DNA of 64,000 bases from Gnetum montanum (GCA_015680685.1 MNCI01025409.1:840123-904122), one strand, 5' to 3'; numbered from the stretch's first letter, positions 35,622 through 47,406 are shown. The notes: generated by a model from the letters alone, not told the origin. A program made the numbers and translations.

Positions 35622-37440
35622 TGTTGTTAGAGCCATCACCGTCATCACTAGAGACTTGTGAAAAAAAAACAATGCAAAATATTAAATCACGACAACATAA
35701 GATAACATTAAAACTAAAATAAAAATAAAAATAACATTACAATTGATAATTATTAACAAATGATACCATGAACAACAAAGGGCCAAGTGTGTAAACACAA
35801 ATGAGATTACACTTATACTAAGATTGAACTATCATGAATCAACTTTGAGTGGATTTGACATTTTGTCAAACACTTGACATGAAAAAACCAAGTTTAACAT
35901 TTTGTCAAAAAATTGACATGAAAAACATAGTTTGACATTTTGCAAAACATCAAAAAAAATTTGTTAAATAATTGACATGCAAAACATGAAAAAGCATTTT
36001 GTCAAATAGTTAACATAATGCAAGATTTACACCAAAATATGTGACCAAAACAAAAAATGCTGAGGCTTGAGGAGGTCAAAAATCCCAATAACACTTGCTT
36101 CAAAACTTGGATAGTCAAAAATGCTAGGAATGAGGGGGGAGAAAGACAAAAAAAGCTAAGATTTCTTGGTCTTGGGAGTATACATGCTACCCTTTCCTTC
36201 CCACAAAAAACCAAAAATGCTAAAAACATTGCCTTCCTAAGCAAGGAAAGGAAAAACACTACTCTTCCAAAACCAAGGATCAAACATGCTGACTACAAAG
36301 TCAGAGAAAATCCACAACACACATCTCAATCACCAAGCATAAAAACACTACCAAAATTAGTAAGAAAAAAACGCAAAACCTTATATTTAGGTAGGAAAAT
36401 ATGGCAAATGTTGGTCCTAGGGATAGGAAAAAACTTTTAAAAATTAATCATTGGCCATAAATGTGAAAAATACTATTAATTAAGCCAAAATTATTTAAAA
36501 TGCTACTCACATAGGGTAGAAAAAAATGCTAAATTCACCAAAAAATTGGTTGAAAACCTCTAATTTGACATAGCTTAACTTAGAAAAAACTTGAAAAAAT
36601 TGCAATCATGACCTAAAACCCTATTACACTTCATTTCATGACTACAAAGGTTAAAAATGCTAATCCTATATGGGTAAAATCCCAAAAACATTGCTCATGT
36701 GGCTATAAAAAACTAAAGAAATGCAAGAAAATAAGCAAAAATGGGCAAAATGTTACATATAGGACCTAGAAAAATCCAAAATTTCCAAGCTTGTTGAAAT
36801 ATTCTAAGCATAAGAAATTTATAAATCCAATTTTGATTAAATATGTTGTGGTAACAGAGTTTTATCATCGAAGCCTAACCCAAACACGTTGTTGTAGTGA
36901 AACTAACAATGAAATTGACCTAAATATGCTATGGAAATGAAATTAACCTAATACACTACGTTTTGGTGTGAAATTTCCTTCCATAGCCTAAGATGCTTTC
37001 CCTTTTGCTCTACTACATTGACAAGTTGATTTTGCAAATTCAAATCTGAGATATCAAGTGCCAAAAACACTGGGATAGTGAAATTACTAACTTATTTGAC
37101 CTAAAAATGCTGTATAATTAGAATTCATGGTCAATATGTTGTCCACATAGGTCACATATGTTACTCTAGTGAAACAAGCTACCCACATGTTACCATACTA
37201 GCCTAAACACATTGATAATAGTCAATATGTGGTCAATTTGACTTATTTTATCAATAAAACATCATTATTTTATTCATTTTTGGCCTTGTTATCAAATATT
37301 TATCTTTTTTGACAAAATAATTGTCAAAATAAATTCTTAATATCATTTATTACCTTATTTTAACTTATTTTGACATTGTTTGACAATTATGTTATGCAGA
37401 TGTCATTTAATGTGTCATTGTTGATATGTAGGATTAGGCT
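35622..37440 (+). repeat. Probable 3' LTR of element E (right edge unknown)
   Basis: It starts TGTTGTTAGAGCC after a polypurine tract. It contains clustered TTTGACATTTTGTCAAA-like palindromes (35850-36010, again 37300-37390) and many dispersed AAAAATGCT words (36050-37110). No partner LTR could be matched with confidence on the left of E, so the call rests on the start only. Confidence 0.4.
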
Positions 37441-38696
37441 ATGAAGATGTGGGAATAGTTTGACTTGCCTAAGTAGACCCTTTTGGTAATGTCAATCAAT
37501 AAATTGACCTTATACTTCAACCTTGAGCTTGAAAGACTTTTGACCATATAGCCTTTATACCTTGGAATGGCTTGACTACTCTTAACCTAGAGGCTAGAAG
37601 CATCATAGAGGATTTCCTAGTGAAAGTTCCCACTTGAATCCATCATGATGAGGAAAATATCCTAAAAACAAGTTCCTTACTTAAATCTTAGCTTTTCCAA
37701 GACATCACCAAATCCCTATAAGGAAACATAAAAGCCTTCACATGGCCCTTACTACATATAATGTTGACATGTTTGCTTTTAGTATTATTGGCCTTTGTTT
37801 GTAGACTTAAACAAATATGTGACATTGATGGACCTTACAATCCATGATAAGCAAGCATACATGACCTCTTCTCCTTGGAATTAAAACATTATAGGTTTTT
37901 TATAGATCTACAAAGCAAGATACAACATTCTCAAGCTATGCTAATTGTGTCTCATGATGACCAATATTTTCTTATTATCTCATGTAATCATTTATAATCT
38001 CATGTTTCTTTATCTATTTTCTTGATCTCCACACGTTATGTATTCATGAGGAGCCTAGAGTCATCATAGAGATGTGACTCATTACAATAGTGAGTTATCA
38101 CATAATCTTGATGCATGAGATTCAGTTAGCTTGTTTGCCGATGCCAACAATGCTTATTGCGTATCATTTCCACTACCCTTTCTAAGCAATAACCATATAC
38201 AAACCTTTGTCATCATTACCTTGCTAACATTGAAAACCTATGTTTGACATTCATGCATCATGTCCATGTGCCATCTTCAACAACATGCTCCATTAATCAG
38301 TCCACTGCATTTCCTAATATTTCAACTAGTGGAATCACAACCAAAGTTTGACATTGGCATCAAAATCTAAAGAAGGTTTTACTCCAAAGAAAAGGAGGTA
38401 GGGGAAAGAAAAATATCAAGAAAGCCAAGAGCCCAAAGTAGCCTAAAGAAAATTAAACAATTTATCAAAAGAAAAGAGAGAAAAGAGCTAAGTGGCCAAA
38501 GTAGCCAATATCAAGGCACTAATTTCTTCAAATTCAAGCATATGTAACCAGTCAACCAAGCATGAAGCATGAAGACCTTATCAATAAATGAGCACATCAC
38601 TATGCTATAATCAAAATGTTAAAACATTTGGAATTTTTCATTAGTCTATTTGACTACTTTCAAATAGTCAATATAGCCAATATCTTACTCTAAATT
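37441..38696. other. Unassigned sequence between elements E and C
   Basis: AT-rich, no supportable gene or repeat family. It is the left flank of the element C insertion. Confidence 0.5.
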
Positions 38697-38701
38697 CTCA
38701 C
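38697..38701 (+). repeat. Target site duplication of element C, left copy
   Basis: CTCAC, repeated at 45145-45149. It fits if the 5' LTR start TAATGAG is a G-to-A change of TGATGAG, which the 3' LTR still has. Confidence 0.8.
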
Positions 38702-39548
38702 TAATGAGTCATGAATTTTTGGCTGTGATATCACATCCATGATATCACGTACATGATATCACGTACACGATATCATAGCCTATTTGCTCATCTATAAATA
38801 AGAGGTAGGCAGATTTGGTAAGAAAGTTTTGAAGTTTTTTTTTTATCTTTTAACTTTTTAGTTTTAGTATTAAGGTAGGGACTTTTTGTTAATTTTTCCT
38901 CTCAACCCTTTCTCCCAGTGCATGCCCACAGTGTGATGATTGTAATTGTATGACATCCTTATTCAAGTGTGACGTACTTGGACATGCACATGACCAGCAA
39001 GAAAGATTGAGATTACTTCATAATTGCAGCATCCACTTAGCTTAATTATTTAATTGTTATTGTTATTTATTTCTTTCTTAGTTAATATCTCTCTATCCTT
39101 ATCTCCTAGTAATGAGGAATGAGTACAACTTAATCATGAGCATTTAAGTACGACTATTTGGTAACCTAGTAGCGTACCTAGGCCATGCAGTTGGTAATCC
39201 TAGTGGTAGTCACGCATGAGGTCCAAGATGTGTACTAATGATTAAGGAACGGATGCTCATCGCACTTAGGCTAGTTTAGATTCTCTCTCATCCTCTCTCC
39301 TAGCTTAGTTGATATTATTTCCCATCATACCCAAGAGTAGCATTAGTGTAGGAACACATCATACACCTCACTCTGGACTAAACCATACGTGACAAAGCTA
39401 ATACTAGTCGAGGTGGGAAGACAGCGAACTATGATCTAAAAGTAACTGTCTAGATACCACAACTAGTCCATCTACAGAGTTTGACTGGATTGTGCGTGAA
39501 ATGCTCGTATTTGTATGGTTGAGTGTAGGGGTACTTCGCCATTCATCA
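38702..39548 (+). repeat. 5' LTR of element C
   Basis: 847 bp, ending GCCATTCATCA. GATATC words cluster at 38720-38785; TATA box TATAAATA at 38793-38800. It matches 44282-45144 throughout. Confidence 0.87.
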
Positions 39549-39570
39549 TTGGTGCCATTGTTGAGGATGG
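39549..39570 (+). other. Primer binding site of element C (decayed)
   Basis: TTGGTGCCATTGTTGAGGA directly after the LTR, a C-to-T/G-to-A decayed form of the site intact in element B. Confidence 0.75.
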
Positions 39571-39689
39571 TGCTAGTTATCTAGATTAGTTATATCATAC
39601 AAGGTCTCTATATAGGAATTAATGGTATATCTTTTAGGAAGAAATAATTACAAAAATTCACATACAAATTCACACACAATTGCACAACC

Positions 39690-41360
39690 ATGCCTCTCCT
39701 ACAAGGCTACGATAATGCCACATCTAGTGAGGTAATTCATTGGAGAACCAACAAATTATATGGCAATGAAGATTGGAGTACGCAATCTGAGATGGGGGTT
39801 TCATGTAAACATAAACAAAGGTAGCATCATCCCAATGCATGAAAGCATAACTTACTCAATGACGATGAACCCCTACTGGCCACTACAAGCCTAACGCAAA
39901 TACAAGAGGCTCTTTGAATCTCTCGTAGGCATCGTAAAGAGAGCTGCCTACCCAGGCTTGATTTCTTAGGAGGCTATGACTTAGATTTGCAACAAGATTT
40001 ACAAGCCTTCTATGATGCCTGTGCATGGAACAACATTGATAACGGTTGGCAAAAAATCAAGCTCTTTCCTATGACAATCATTGGCCAAGCAAAAGTATGG
40101 TATAGATCGTTAAAACCAAATTCAATTCGACGTTGGCCAACAATGGTAGAATTCTTTAATGAAAGATATCAAACCTATGCAAGAGTGTTGGCCTTGAGGA
40201 AACAAATCCAAGAGTGGAAAAAAGCACAACATGAACCCTTGGACATGGCCTTAGAAANNNNNNNNNNNNNNNNNNNNNNNNNNNNNNNNNNNNNNNNNNN
40301 NNNNNNNNNNNNNNNNNNNNNNNNNNNNNNNNNNNNNNNNNNNNNNNNNNNNNNNNNNNNNNNNNNNNNNNNNNNNNNNNNNNNNNNNNNNNNNNNNNNN
40401 NNNNNNNNNNNNNNNNNNNNNNNNNNNNNNNNNNNNNNNNNNNNNNNNNNNNNNNNNNNNNNNNNNNNNNNNNNNNNNNNNNNNNNNNNNNNNNNNNNNN
40501 NNNNNNNNNNNNNNNNNNNNNNNNNNNNNNNNNNNNNNNNNNNNNNNNNNAATCTTGTTACATTTATATGAGCATTGGGAAAGCACGTTACACCTAGAGT
40601 TCATACAAAGATACTGTGTTTGATCACAGTGGCAACAATCCCAATCGTGGGGGAAGCCATCCCTAAACTGGAGAAACCCTTCGTATCATCTGAATTCAAA
40701 TGCTTATCTAGTCCAACATCTTGTTTCCCCAACTAGGTCAACATACTCTATCTCGCTGCATTATTATTCTCCTCAGTACTATTAGCCCATGTTCTCAACA
40801 CAACCACTACCTTGTGTACCTTACACTTCTCCTAAGTTTCAACATTCTCATCCTTTCCCTCCTTCTAGATTGCCACCAACTATTCCTGAAGTGTCTACAC
40901 CACAACAACCACCCATGAATGCTACTATTTCCAATAGCAATGAGAGACCTCCTCAACATCAAAGACATCCCTTCTTTAGACATGACCATAGGAAGGAACA
41001 ACACAGTTCCAAGGCTACTACATTCTCCAACTCAGTACAAGTCCAACACTGTGGTGCATCCTTCTCCTTGAACCCAACGCCTTGTGTCACTTCGTTAGGG
41101 CCACCAATTAACACTCAACAACCATACGGCCAAATGAATACAGCCATGGAGGACAACATCCTAATCCTTTCATGCCATCTTACAGTCTCAAGTATCATAG
41201 TGGATCAACTCTTTACCCGGGAACCACATCTTATAAATTGCCCCACTATGCTTACTATAATCAAGTGTGTGAACCTCAATGGGGTAAGTATGACCAAGTT
41301 TTGATATTTCCAACATGCAAGGATCCTGATCTTTCATTTATTAATCTTCACCATGCTTAA
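39690..41360 (+). pseudogene. gag of element C, interrupted by an assembly gap
   Basis: ATG 39690 (MPLLQGYDNATSSEV). The capsid-like domain reads DLQAFYDACAWNNIDNGWQ, then KVWYRSLKPNSIRRWPTM and EFFNERYQTYARVLALRKQI, with Trp and Leu positions as in Retrotrans_gag. The 293 N at 40258-40550 break the frame. After it a Pro/Gln/His-rich tail (40789-41304) resembles the gag tails of A and B. Neither a knuckle nor a protease is seen. The last frame (ending 41304 or 41360) is uncertain. Confidence 0.75.
40258..40550. other. Assembly gap (293 N)
   Basis: A run of N inside the gag of element C. Confidence 0.99.
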
Positions 41361-43321
41361 CCGTTTAGTTATGGGGGATATCCCCCATTCTAATAACAAG
41401 CAAGATAAATAAATATTTTTCATTTTCTTTAATTTTAAAATCTTTTGTTCTCTAGTTTTTCAATTTCTTTTTTGTTACCTTTTTGTCTTTTTATCTTTTT
41501 ATAAGTAATCTAGTCTATGAATAAAACACTCATGTGGCTCATTTGTTGAGGTGTGTTCTATGTTATCAAGTCTCGAGTGATCAATTATTTGTACAGTGAG
41601 TCCATTACACCCACTCATCCATTCTACAAATAAGAGGTTTTGTTCGAGGGTACAATGATATTCTTGACATTCTTAAAACTTAAAATTAATTTTGTGTTCA
41701 TTGTACCCAGAATGAAGAAGGATGGATCAAGAGGGAATGATTAGGGTGTGACATCAAGGGAACTTGCAGATTCTCTTTGGTGATGTCTGTGAGAGTTATC
41801 ATGCAACGTGGTTGTACTAAGATCCTTGTAGATCTAATGCAAAATAAGAGTAAGAGTAATCACAAGCCACTCAAAAATCCAATGCTATTCTAGGGGGTCC
41901 CACTGGAAAGACATGCACCCATGCCTAAGGTTTGGTGGCTTCTCTAGATTCAGCATTCAAAAAAAATAAAAAAAATAAAGAAAGTACCACAAAGAAAAAA
42001 AATCACTCCTCCCTTGAACAAAATGCCAAGTGATCGTACGCCTTGTTGTTATGGTACTCTCATAGTCGCTCATCATGGGATGAAACAATGCGGTGTCACT
42101 GATCAGAGGAATGAACTTGGTCTTGATCTTGGGATGATGGGTTAATGACACATTAATCATGCCTTACATGTAGGATTCATTATGCCCTGGGTTAGTTACC
42201 TCATTTTCCAATCTCTACAATCCCTTCTATAGTCTATCTCATCTCGCTGTTCTTGTAATTGTAGCTCGTGTCTCATATAGCGTAGAATTCTTACCTCATT
42301 CTAGTGATACTTACATGTGTGTGTTTTGTGGAACCAGTGTGGATTACATTTAACCCTTCTAGTACCTACAGACATTTTAAAGTGTGGTTAGGAAAGGGCA
42401 TTATAGGTTGGAACCTGCTTTGGGGAGGATCCACTTGTGTAATTTTTTTAATTTGCACTCATAACACATCTTTAGCACATCATCTTTTACCCTCAGTATA
42501 TTGTCAACAATATTCTTTCCCTTATTACTATCCCTCTGATTCAAACGTTCCTATGAACCATCACATAGCCTTTTTCTCTCCCTTATCATTTGAGGTCCTT
42601 GTTGATAAATTCCACACGCTCATAATTTTTGTACCTTTAGAACTAGTTGAATCACCCTAGAACCCTTTAAAAATAGTCCAAATGTCCTTAGTTTTCATTG
42701 TTTAATTTCAGAAAAATATTAAAAATTTGGTGCATTCTATGAAGTACCCTAGCTTCGATAGGCTGCAATATCATGTACGTGAGATCGCGACCGACGTGCT
42801 ATTGCGTACACGATATCATGTCCCAAATATATATATATATATATGCAACCCCCTACGCTAATCAACATCATTGCAACTATTCATGTGGGGGAAGTTTTTC
42901 AAATTTCTCTCTACGACTTGAAATTTCACATCCCTTGCTTTCATATCCATAACTCGCTCACTAGTACTCTGATTTTTATTCCATTTTAACCTACTTGAAG
43001 CTGGACTGTTCAACTTAGTCATGGGGGTGGGGCACACGCCGAATAGCACATAAAGTTTTTTGAAATTTTTCATCACCCAAAGGACATTATTAAGGATAAT
43101 TAGTTATAAAATTAAGGATAAATGCAGCAAAAACAATTTCATCTCCTTATAGATTTGGAAAGCACCTAAGCAAAGAGGATTAAATATTATAATCTTTTGG
43201 AGAAATTTTCTCTTAATAATTAATGTCACATGGAGATAAAGCAAATTCATTAAGGCAAGTAGCAAGGTATAACCTAACTTTGGTAACAACCTTAATAACA
43301 ATTGATCCCATGTGATTGCAG
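41361..43321 (+). other. Noncoding region of element C between gag and the extra ORF
   Basis: It contains an internal polypurine-like tract (41364-41378), a T-rich stretch (41410-41510), the 70-bp block (42365-42435), an antisense U3-like fragment with GATATC words and an AT microsatellite (42765-42845), and a second polypurine-like tract (43014-43030). Open frames here are not supported. Confidence 0.6.
42365..42435 (+). other. 70-bp conserved noncoding block, copy in element C
   Basis: It runs from CCTACAGACATTTTAAAG to GCTTTGGGGAGGATCCACT. The right half is identical to the A copy over CCTGCTTTGGGGAGGATCCA. Confidence 0.8.
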
Positions 43322-44089
43322 ATGGCCCCGAAACGTAGACAACAGGAAGGTCCTGCTCAAGGTGTGATCAAGCAACCTAGGAGAGGTGAAGGACAAGTTC
43401 CTACCAAACAACATGTAGAGCAGGAAGAATAATTATTTAGTATCCTTCAAGAAGACCCTACCATTTTATAATCAAGGAAAACAGAAGGAGGAGTTGATGC
43501 AATGTCTAAACAGGGATGACATCTCACGTTGCCCCAAGATTGTGTTCAGGCCATCCATGAAAGGCCCATATTTACTGTAGTGATCATGGAATTAAACTTT
43601 GGACCTTTCACAAAATTTGCTCTAGAGGCCATTAGGGATCACCTCAAAGGGTCCCCATTATGACCTACCCTCTCTGAAAGCGGTGCCTAGTACTTAGGGG
43701 AAACATACCAATTTTGGCACAACAAAGAAGAAGGCAACACAGTTAACATTTGTGGTGTGACTATTGATTTCTCTATTCAAGCCATTTTGGAAGTATTAAA
43801 CCTTCTGAATATAGGGCCAAAGGTTGCTCAGAACCAACTAGACACTTTCAAAACTGAGAAACTTAATAAACTATTGACAGAGAATAAAAGGGTGGTGGAA
43901 GAAAAAGAGAAGGCTAACTAGGATGCCTCTATGGCACAACCGCAAACTTACACACATGCCAAGGCACTCAAGGCCTTACAAGAGGAGAAACTCCAGGCCA
44001 TACTTCAACACCATCAAATCCCAAAACCTAGAGTGCAAGACAAGAGAAAGGCACCCATGGAGGAGCCACCACCACCAAGAACTATATGA
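43322..44089 (+). pseudogene. Extra ORF of element C: unrecognised protein with C-terminal coiled coil
   Basis: I do not recognise the family. One frame of 255 codons from ATG 43322 to TGA 44087-44089, with six point stops and no frameshift. The basic N terminus is MAPKRRQQEGPAQGV. A middle part reads LNFGPFTKFALEAIRDHLKG and VTIDFSIQAILEVLNLLNI. A charged coiled-coil-like part reads LDTFKTEKLNKLLTENKRVV, and the tail is Pro-rich (APMEEPPPPRTI). A homologue lies on the minus strand at 48180-48830. All stops can arise from C-to-T or G-to-A changes. Its place between gag and the 3' LTR is where Athila/Tat elements often carry an additional ORF; whether it is related is unknown. Confidence 0.7.
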
Positions 44090-44262
44090 GTTCCACCTAA
44101 TGTTTTAGTTATAGGATTTTCTTTTGTGTTCTTCGTGTTATGTCTTAATTTTGTTCTAATTCCACACTGTGGCATGAATCCATTCTAGTCAGCCAATAAT
44201 CCCATACCTATCCACTGTGTAATCAATGGAGTTTGTTCTCACTTTAACTCAAGGACAAGTTT

Positions 44263-44281
44263 TCATTCAATCATGGGGGTA
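44263..44281 (+). promoter_or_regulatory. Terminal polypurine tract of element C
   Basis: CATTCAATCATGGGGGTA directly before the 3' LTR. Confidence 0.7.
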
Positions 44282-45144
44282 TGATGAGTCATGAATTTTT
44301 GGTTACGATATCACACCCATGATATCATGTACACGATATCACAGCCTAGATGCAATATCATGTACGTGATATCACAGCTTGTCTCCTCATCTATAAATAA
44401 GAGGCAGGTAGATTTGATAAGAAAGTTTTGAAGTTTTTTTAAGTTTTTAGTTTTTAGTTTTAGTATTAAGGTAGGGACTTTTTGTCAGTTTTTCCTCTCA
44501 ACCCTTTCTCCCAGTGCATGCCCATAGTGTTATGATTGTAATTGTATGGCATCATTATTCGAGTGTGACGTACTTGGACATGCACATGACCGACAATAAA
44601 GATCGAGATTACTTCATCATTGCAGCATCCACTTAGCTTAATTATTTAATTGTTATTGTTATTTATTGCTTTCTTAGTTAATATCTCTCTACCCTTATCT
44701 CCTAGTAACGCGGAATGAGTACGACTTAATCACAAGCATTTAAGTGCGACTACTTGGTAACCTAGTAGCATACCTAGGAAATGCACTTGGTAATCCCAGT
44801 GGTAGTCATGCACGAGGTCCAAGATGTGTATAGATGATTAAGAAACAGATGCTCATCGCACTTAGGCTAGTTTAGATTCTCTCTCATCCTCTCTCCTAGC
44901 TTAGTTGATATTATTTCCCATCATACCCAGGAGTAGCATTAGTGTAGGAACACATCATACACCTCACTCTGGACTAAACCATATGTGACAAAGCTAATAC
45001 TAGTCTAGGTGGGAATATAGTGAGCTGCGATCTACGAGTAACTATCTAGATATCACAACTAGTCCGTCTACGAAGTTTGACTGGATCGTGCATGAAACGC
45101 TCGTATTCGTATGGTTGAGTGTAGGGGTACCTAACCACTAATCA
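44282..45144 (+). repeat. 3' LTR of element C
   Basis: 863 bp, TGATGAGTCATG...CCACTAATCA. GATATC palindrome cluster at 44305-44375 and TATA box at 44392-44399. Confidence 0.87.
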
Positions 45145-45149
45145 CTCAC
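45145..45149 (+). repeat. Target site duplication of element C, right copy
   Basis: CTCAC, as at 38697-38701. Confidence 0.8.
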
Positions 45150-45251
45150 CATTCCATGTTAATATTACTTTGCCATCATGAATACTTTTGACATGATTCA
45201 ATAGCTATAGAGTCAAGTATGGAGAGAGAAGCATTAATGATGAACCTACTA

Positions 45252-45329
45252 CAGTGTTTCACATTCTTTGTTGATGTCTTTTGGATTAATCCTTAAAACA
45301 TCAACAAAGAGAAGCCAATGAAACACCTG
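45252..45329. repeat. Foldback (hairpin) repeat, copy 3
   Basis: Outer arms CAGTGTTTCA and TGAAACACCTG, inner arms CTTTGTTGATGT and ACATCAACAAAG, loop around GGATTAATCC. The same layout occurs inside the F1 and F2 LTRs (50664-50742 and 59876-59950). Confidence 0.7.
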
Positions 45330-46320
45330 AAATCAGTAAATTATATTCTTCAAATTCTCCATGACTACTACAACCATTTAGGTATAAAAATTAATATTAA
45401 TAAGACTAAAATTCTAGTTTTTGGTACTAGAAATAGAAATTACATTTTTCCCTTGGAGAGAAAAAGACTTGATATATGTGAATCTTATAAATATTTCGAA
45501 GTTGAATATACCAGTAATTATAGTTGGAATACCCTTATTGCTCGAAAAGGTTTCAAGTGGTATGTGAGCTTTATTTGCTATAAGAAATAATTGTAGTAGG
45601 AAACAAATTTTGACAAGTGATCATAAGGAAACTTTTTTCTAGTCTTGTCTAACATGTATTATTATATGGGTGTGTTTCTTGGGGATCTTTCTCTTTCTAT
45701 ACATAATTGGAAAAAATTAGAGCATGTTCAAAAATAGTTTCTTATATGTGAATTTCAAGTAAAAGTGAAAACTTCTTATGATATCTTACTTTTAGAAGTA
45801 GATTTTCTTCTATTGAAGTTAAATTCCTTTGTCAATTTATTGCGTATACTTAGAAGTTAAGTTACATAGAGGAAGTTAACTATGCTAAGGAGATAATGAA
45901 TGCTACACAAGAAAATGAATGGTTGCATCAAGAAAAATTATGGCTTCAGTCATGGAATATTGCTATAGAGAATCTTCCTTTAAATAAAAGGCTCTTTTGA
46001 AAAACTATAAAAGAAAAATTCATAGCCAAAATTTGGTTGAATACATTAAGGAAAATGCATTTTTAGTTACATTTTGTTAGAGTCAATTTATTATCTAGTA
46101 CTCAACAATATCTATTCTTATCTATTCCTATTCATTTAAGGAATTAAATTACAAGAGCAAAAATGAGCTCTCATCATTTCCTTCTTGAGATAGATTGTTG
46201 GATCAATTTACCAAGAGAAGAGTATCTTTGTAGACTATGCAAATAAAGCATAGAGAATGAATAACATTTTTTTTATTTTGTCCATATTTGGCTCACATTT
46301 AATTGAATTTTACTATTAAT
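45330..46320 (+). pseudogene. LINE 3' half: end of RT and C-terminal region
   Basis: The thumb-like text YNHLGIKININKTKILVFG at 45372-45430 matches the segment after the YADD motif in many LINEs. CESYKYFEVEYTSNYSW follows. After frameshifts the C-terminal region reads AKMSSHHFLLEIDCWINLPR and a Cys-His knuckle (CRLCK...ENE-HFF) at 46160-46280. It is inactive. It overlaps in domain with the end of the 13020-14620 fragment, so the two are different copies. Confidence 0.72.
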
Positions 46321-47406
46321 TGTAATTTGCTAATTTCTTCCATTCAAATTGATCCTATTTTCTTAGGCCATTACATCAATGATATTTTCAACTTTCATCA
46401 AAACTATATTGAGGCCTTGTAATTGTCTAACAAATCCTTTGTGATTTCCTAGATGTAATAAAAATTTCTAGTTTTTAGTTTCTAGTAACAATGAGCATGT
46501 CTCATGAGGTAACCTTTGAGATTTTGATCTAAGGTGTTTATACCTAAAAATTAGAGGTCATGCTACCAAGGAATTATGTAGTAATCAATGGTTAGTAATA
46601 GGCACTAGGTAAAGTAGGACGAAGAACTGATGGACCATACCTTCTAATTGATTATAGGGCCTAACCATGGTGGAAATGTTGGATTGTCTCTAATAGAAAC
46701 ATGCTGAAGGAAGATAACCCTAAGGAACCCTCAAAGCATAACCTAGATACACTATTTTGCATTAATAAAGCATTCTTTCATTTTCCTTCTACATTTTTCC
46801 TATTATTTTCTTTAAACATAGTATCAAATGTTACATGTATTTGATGTTTTTTATGATATTTAAAAATAAGATGTTATATTTTTTATTAGAACAAACCATG
46901 ACTCAAGTATCAACTAGAACCAAGTATCGATTACAATTTGATGATAAATTATGAAGTCATAACCCAGAGAAAACCAAGGATCACCACCATATGTGCCTTA
47001 TATTCAAGATTAACCACATCGTTAATAAGATTCCTTTCCAATGGCTTTGAAGCACAATCATTCTAGTTTTCTTTAACCCTTCAAATGCACCAAATCCAAA
47101 AACAAAAAAAAATACAAAGTAATTCAATTGTTAGAAAATCCATAAAAACTAGCTATCTTCAATTAAATCAACAAGATTACAATTACATTGAAATCACAAC
47201 CTATATCATATTTAATCCTCACAAAATCAATACTATTGCAGATCATGAGGCTCTATAATCATAAAATGGTTAACCTCAATGAAAGGTTCAATTAATCTAT
47301 ATCTTTATACATGCAGATCTAAGATCAAACACACATAAATAGTTATGTCTAAGATCTCACAAACTTAACTATAGAGATTCATACCCTATCTTTCAATATC
47401 TCTATC

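Larger units (their letters stand above)
38702..45144 (+). mobile_element. Element C: gag-containing Ty3/gypsy LTR retrotransposon with an extra ORF
   Basis: LTRs at 38702-39548 and 44282-45144, a decayed tRNA-Asp primer site, gag, three polypurine-like tracts, the shared 70-bp block, an extra coiled-coil ORF and a CTCAC target duplication. No protease, RT or integrase is seen outside the 293-base N gap. The LTRs differ from A and B in their ends but keep the palindrome cluster and TATA context. Confidence 0.87.

Noticed and set aside
36002-36440. Open frames of 93 and 127 codons on opposite strands
   Set aside because: They overlap each other in an AT-rich repeat-like region with no family signal.
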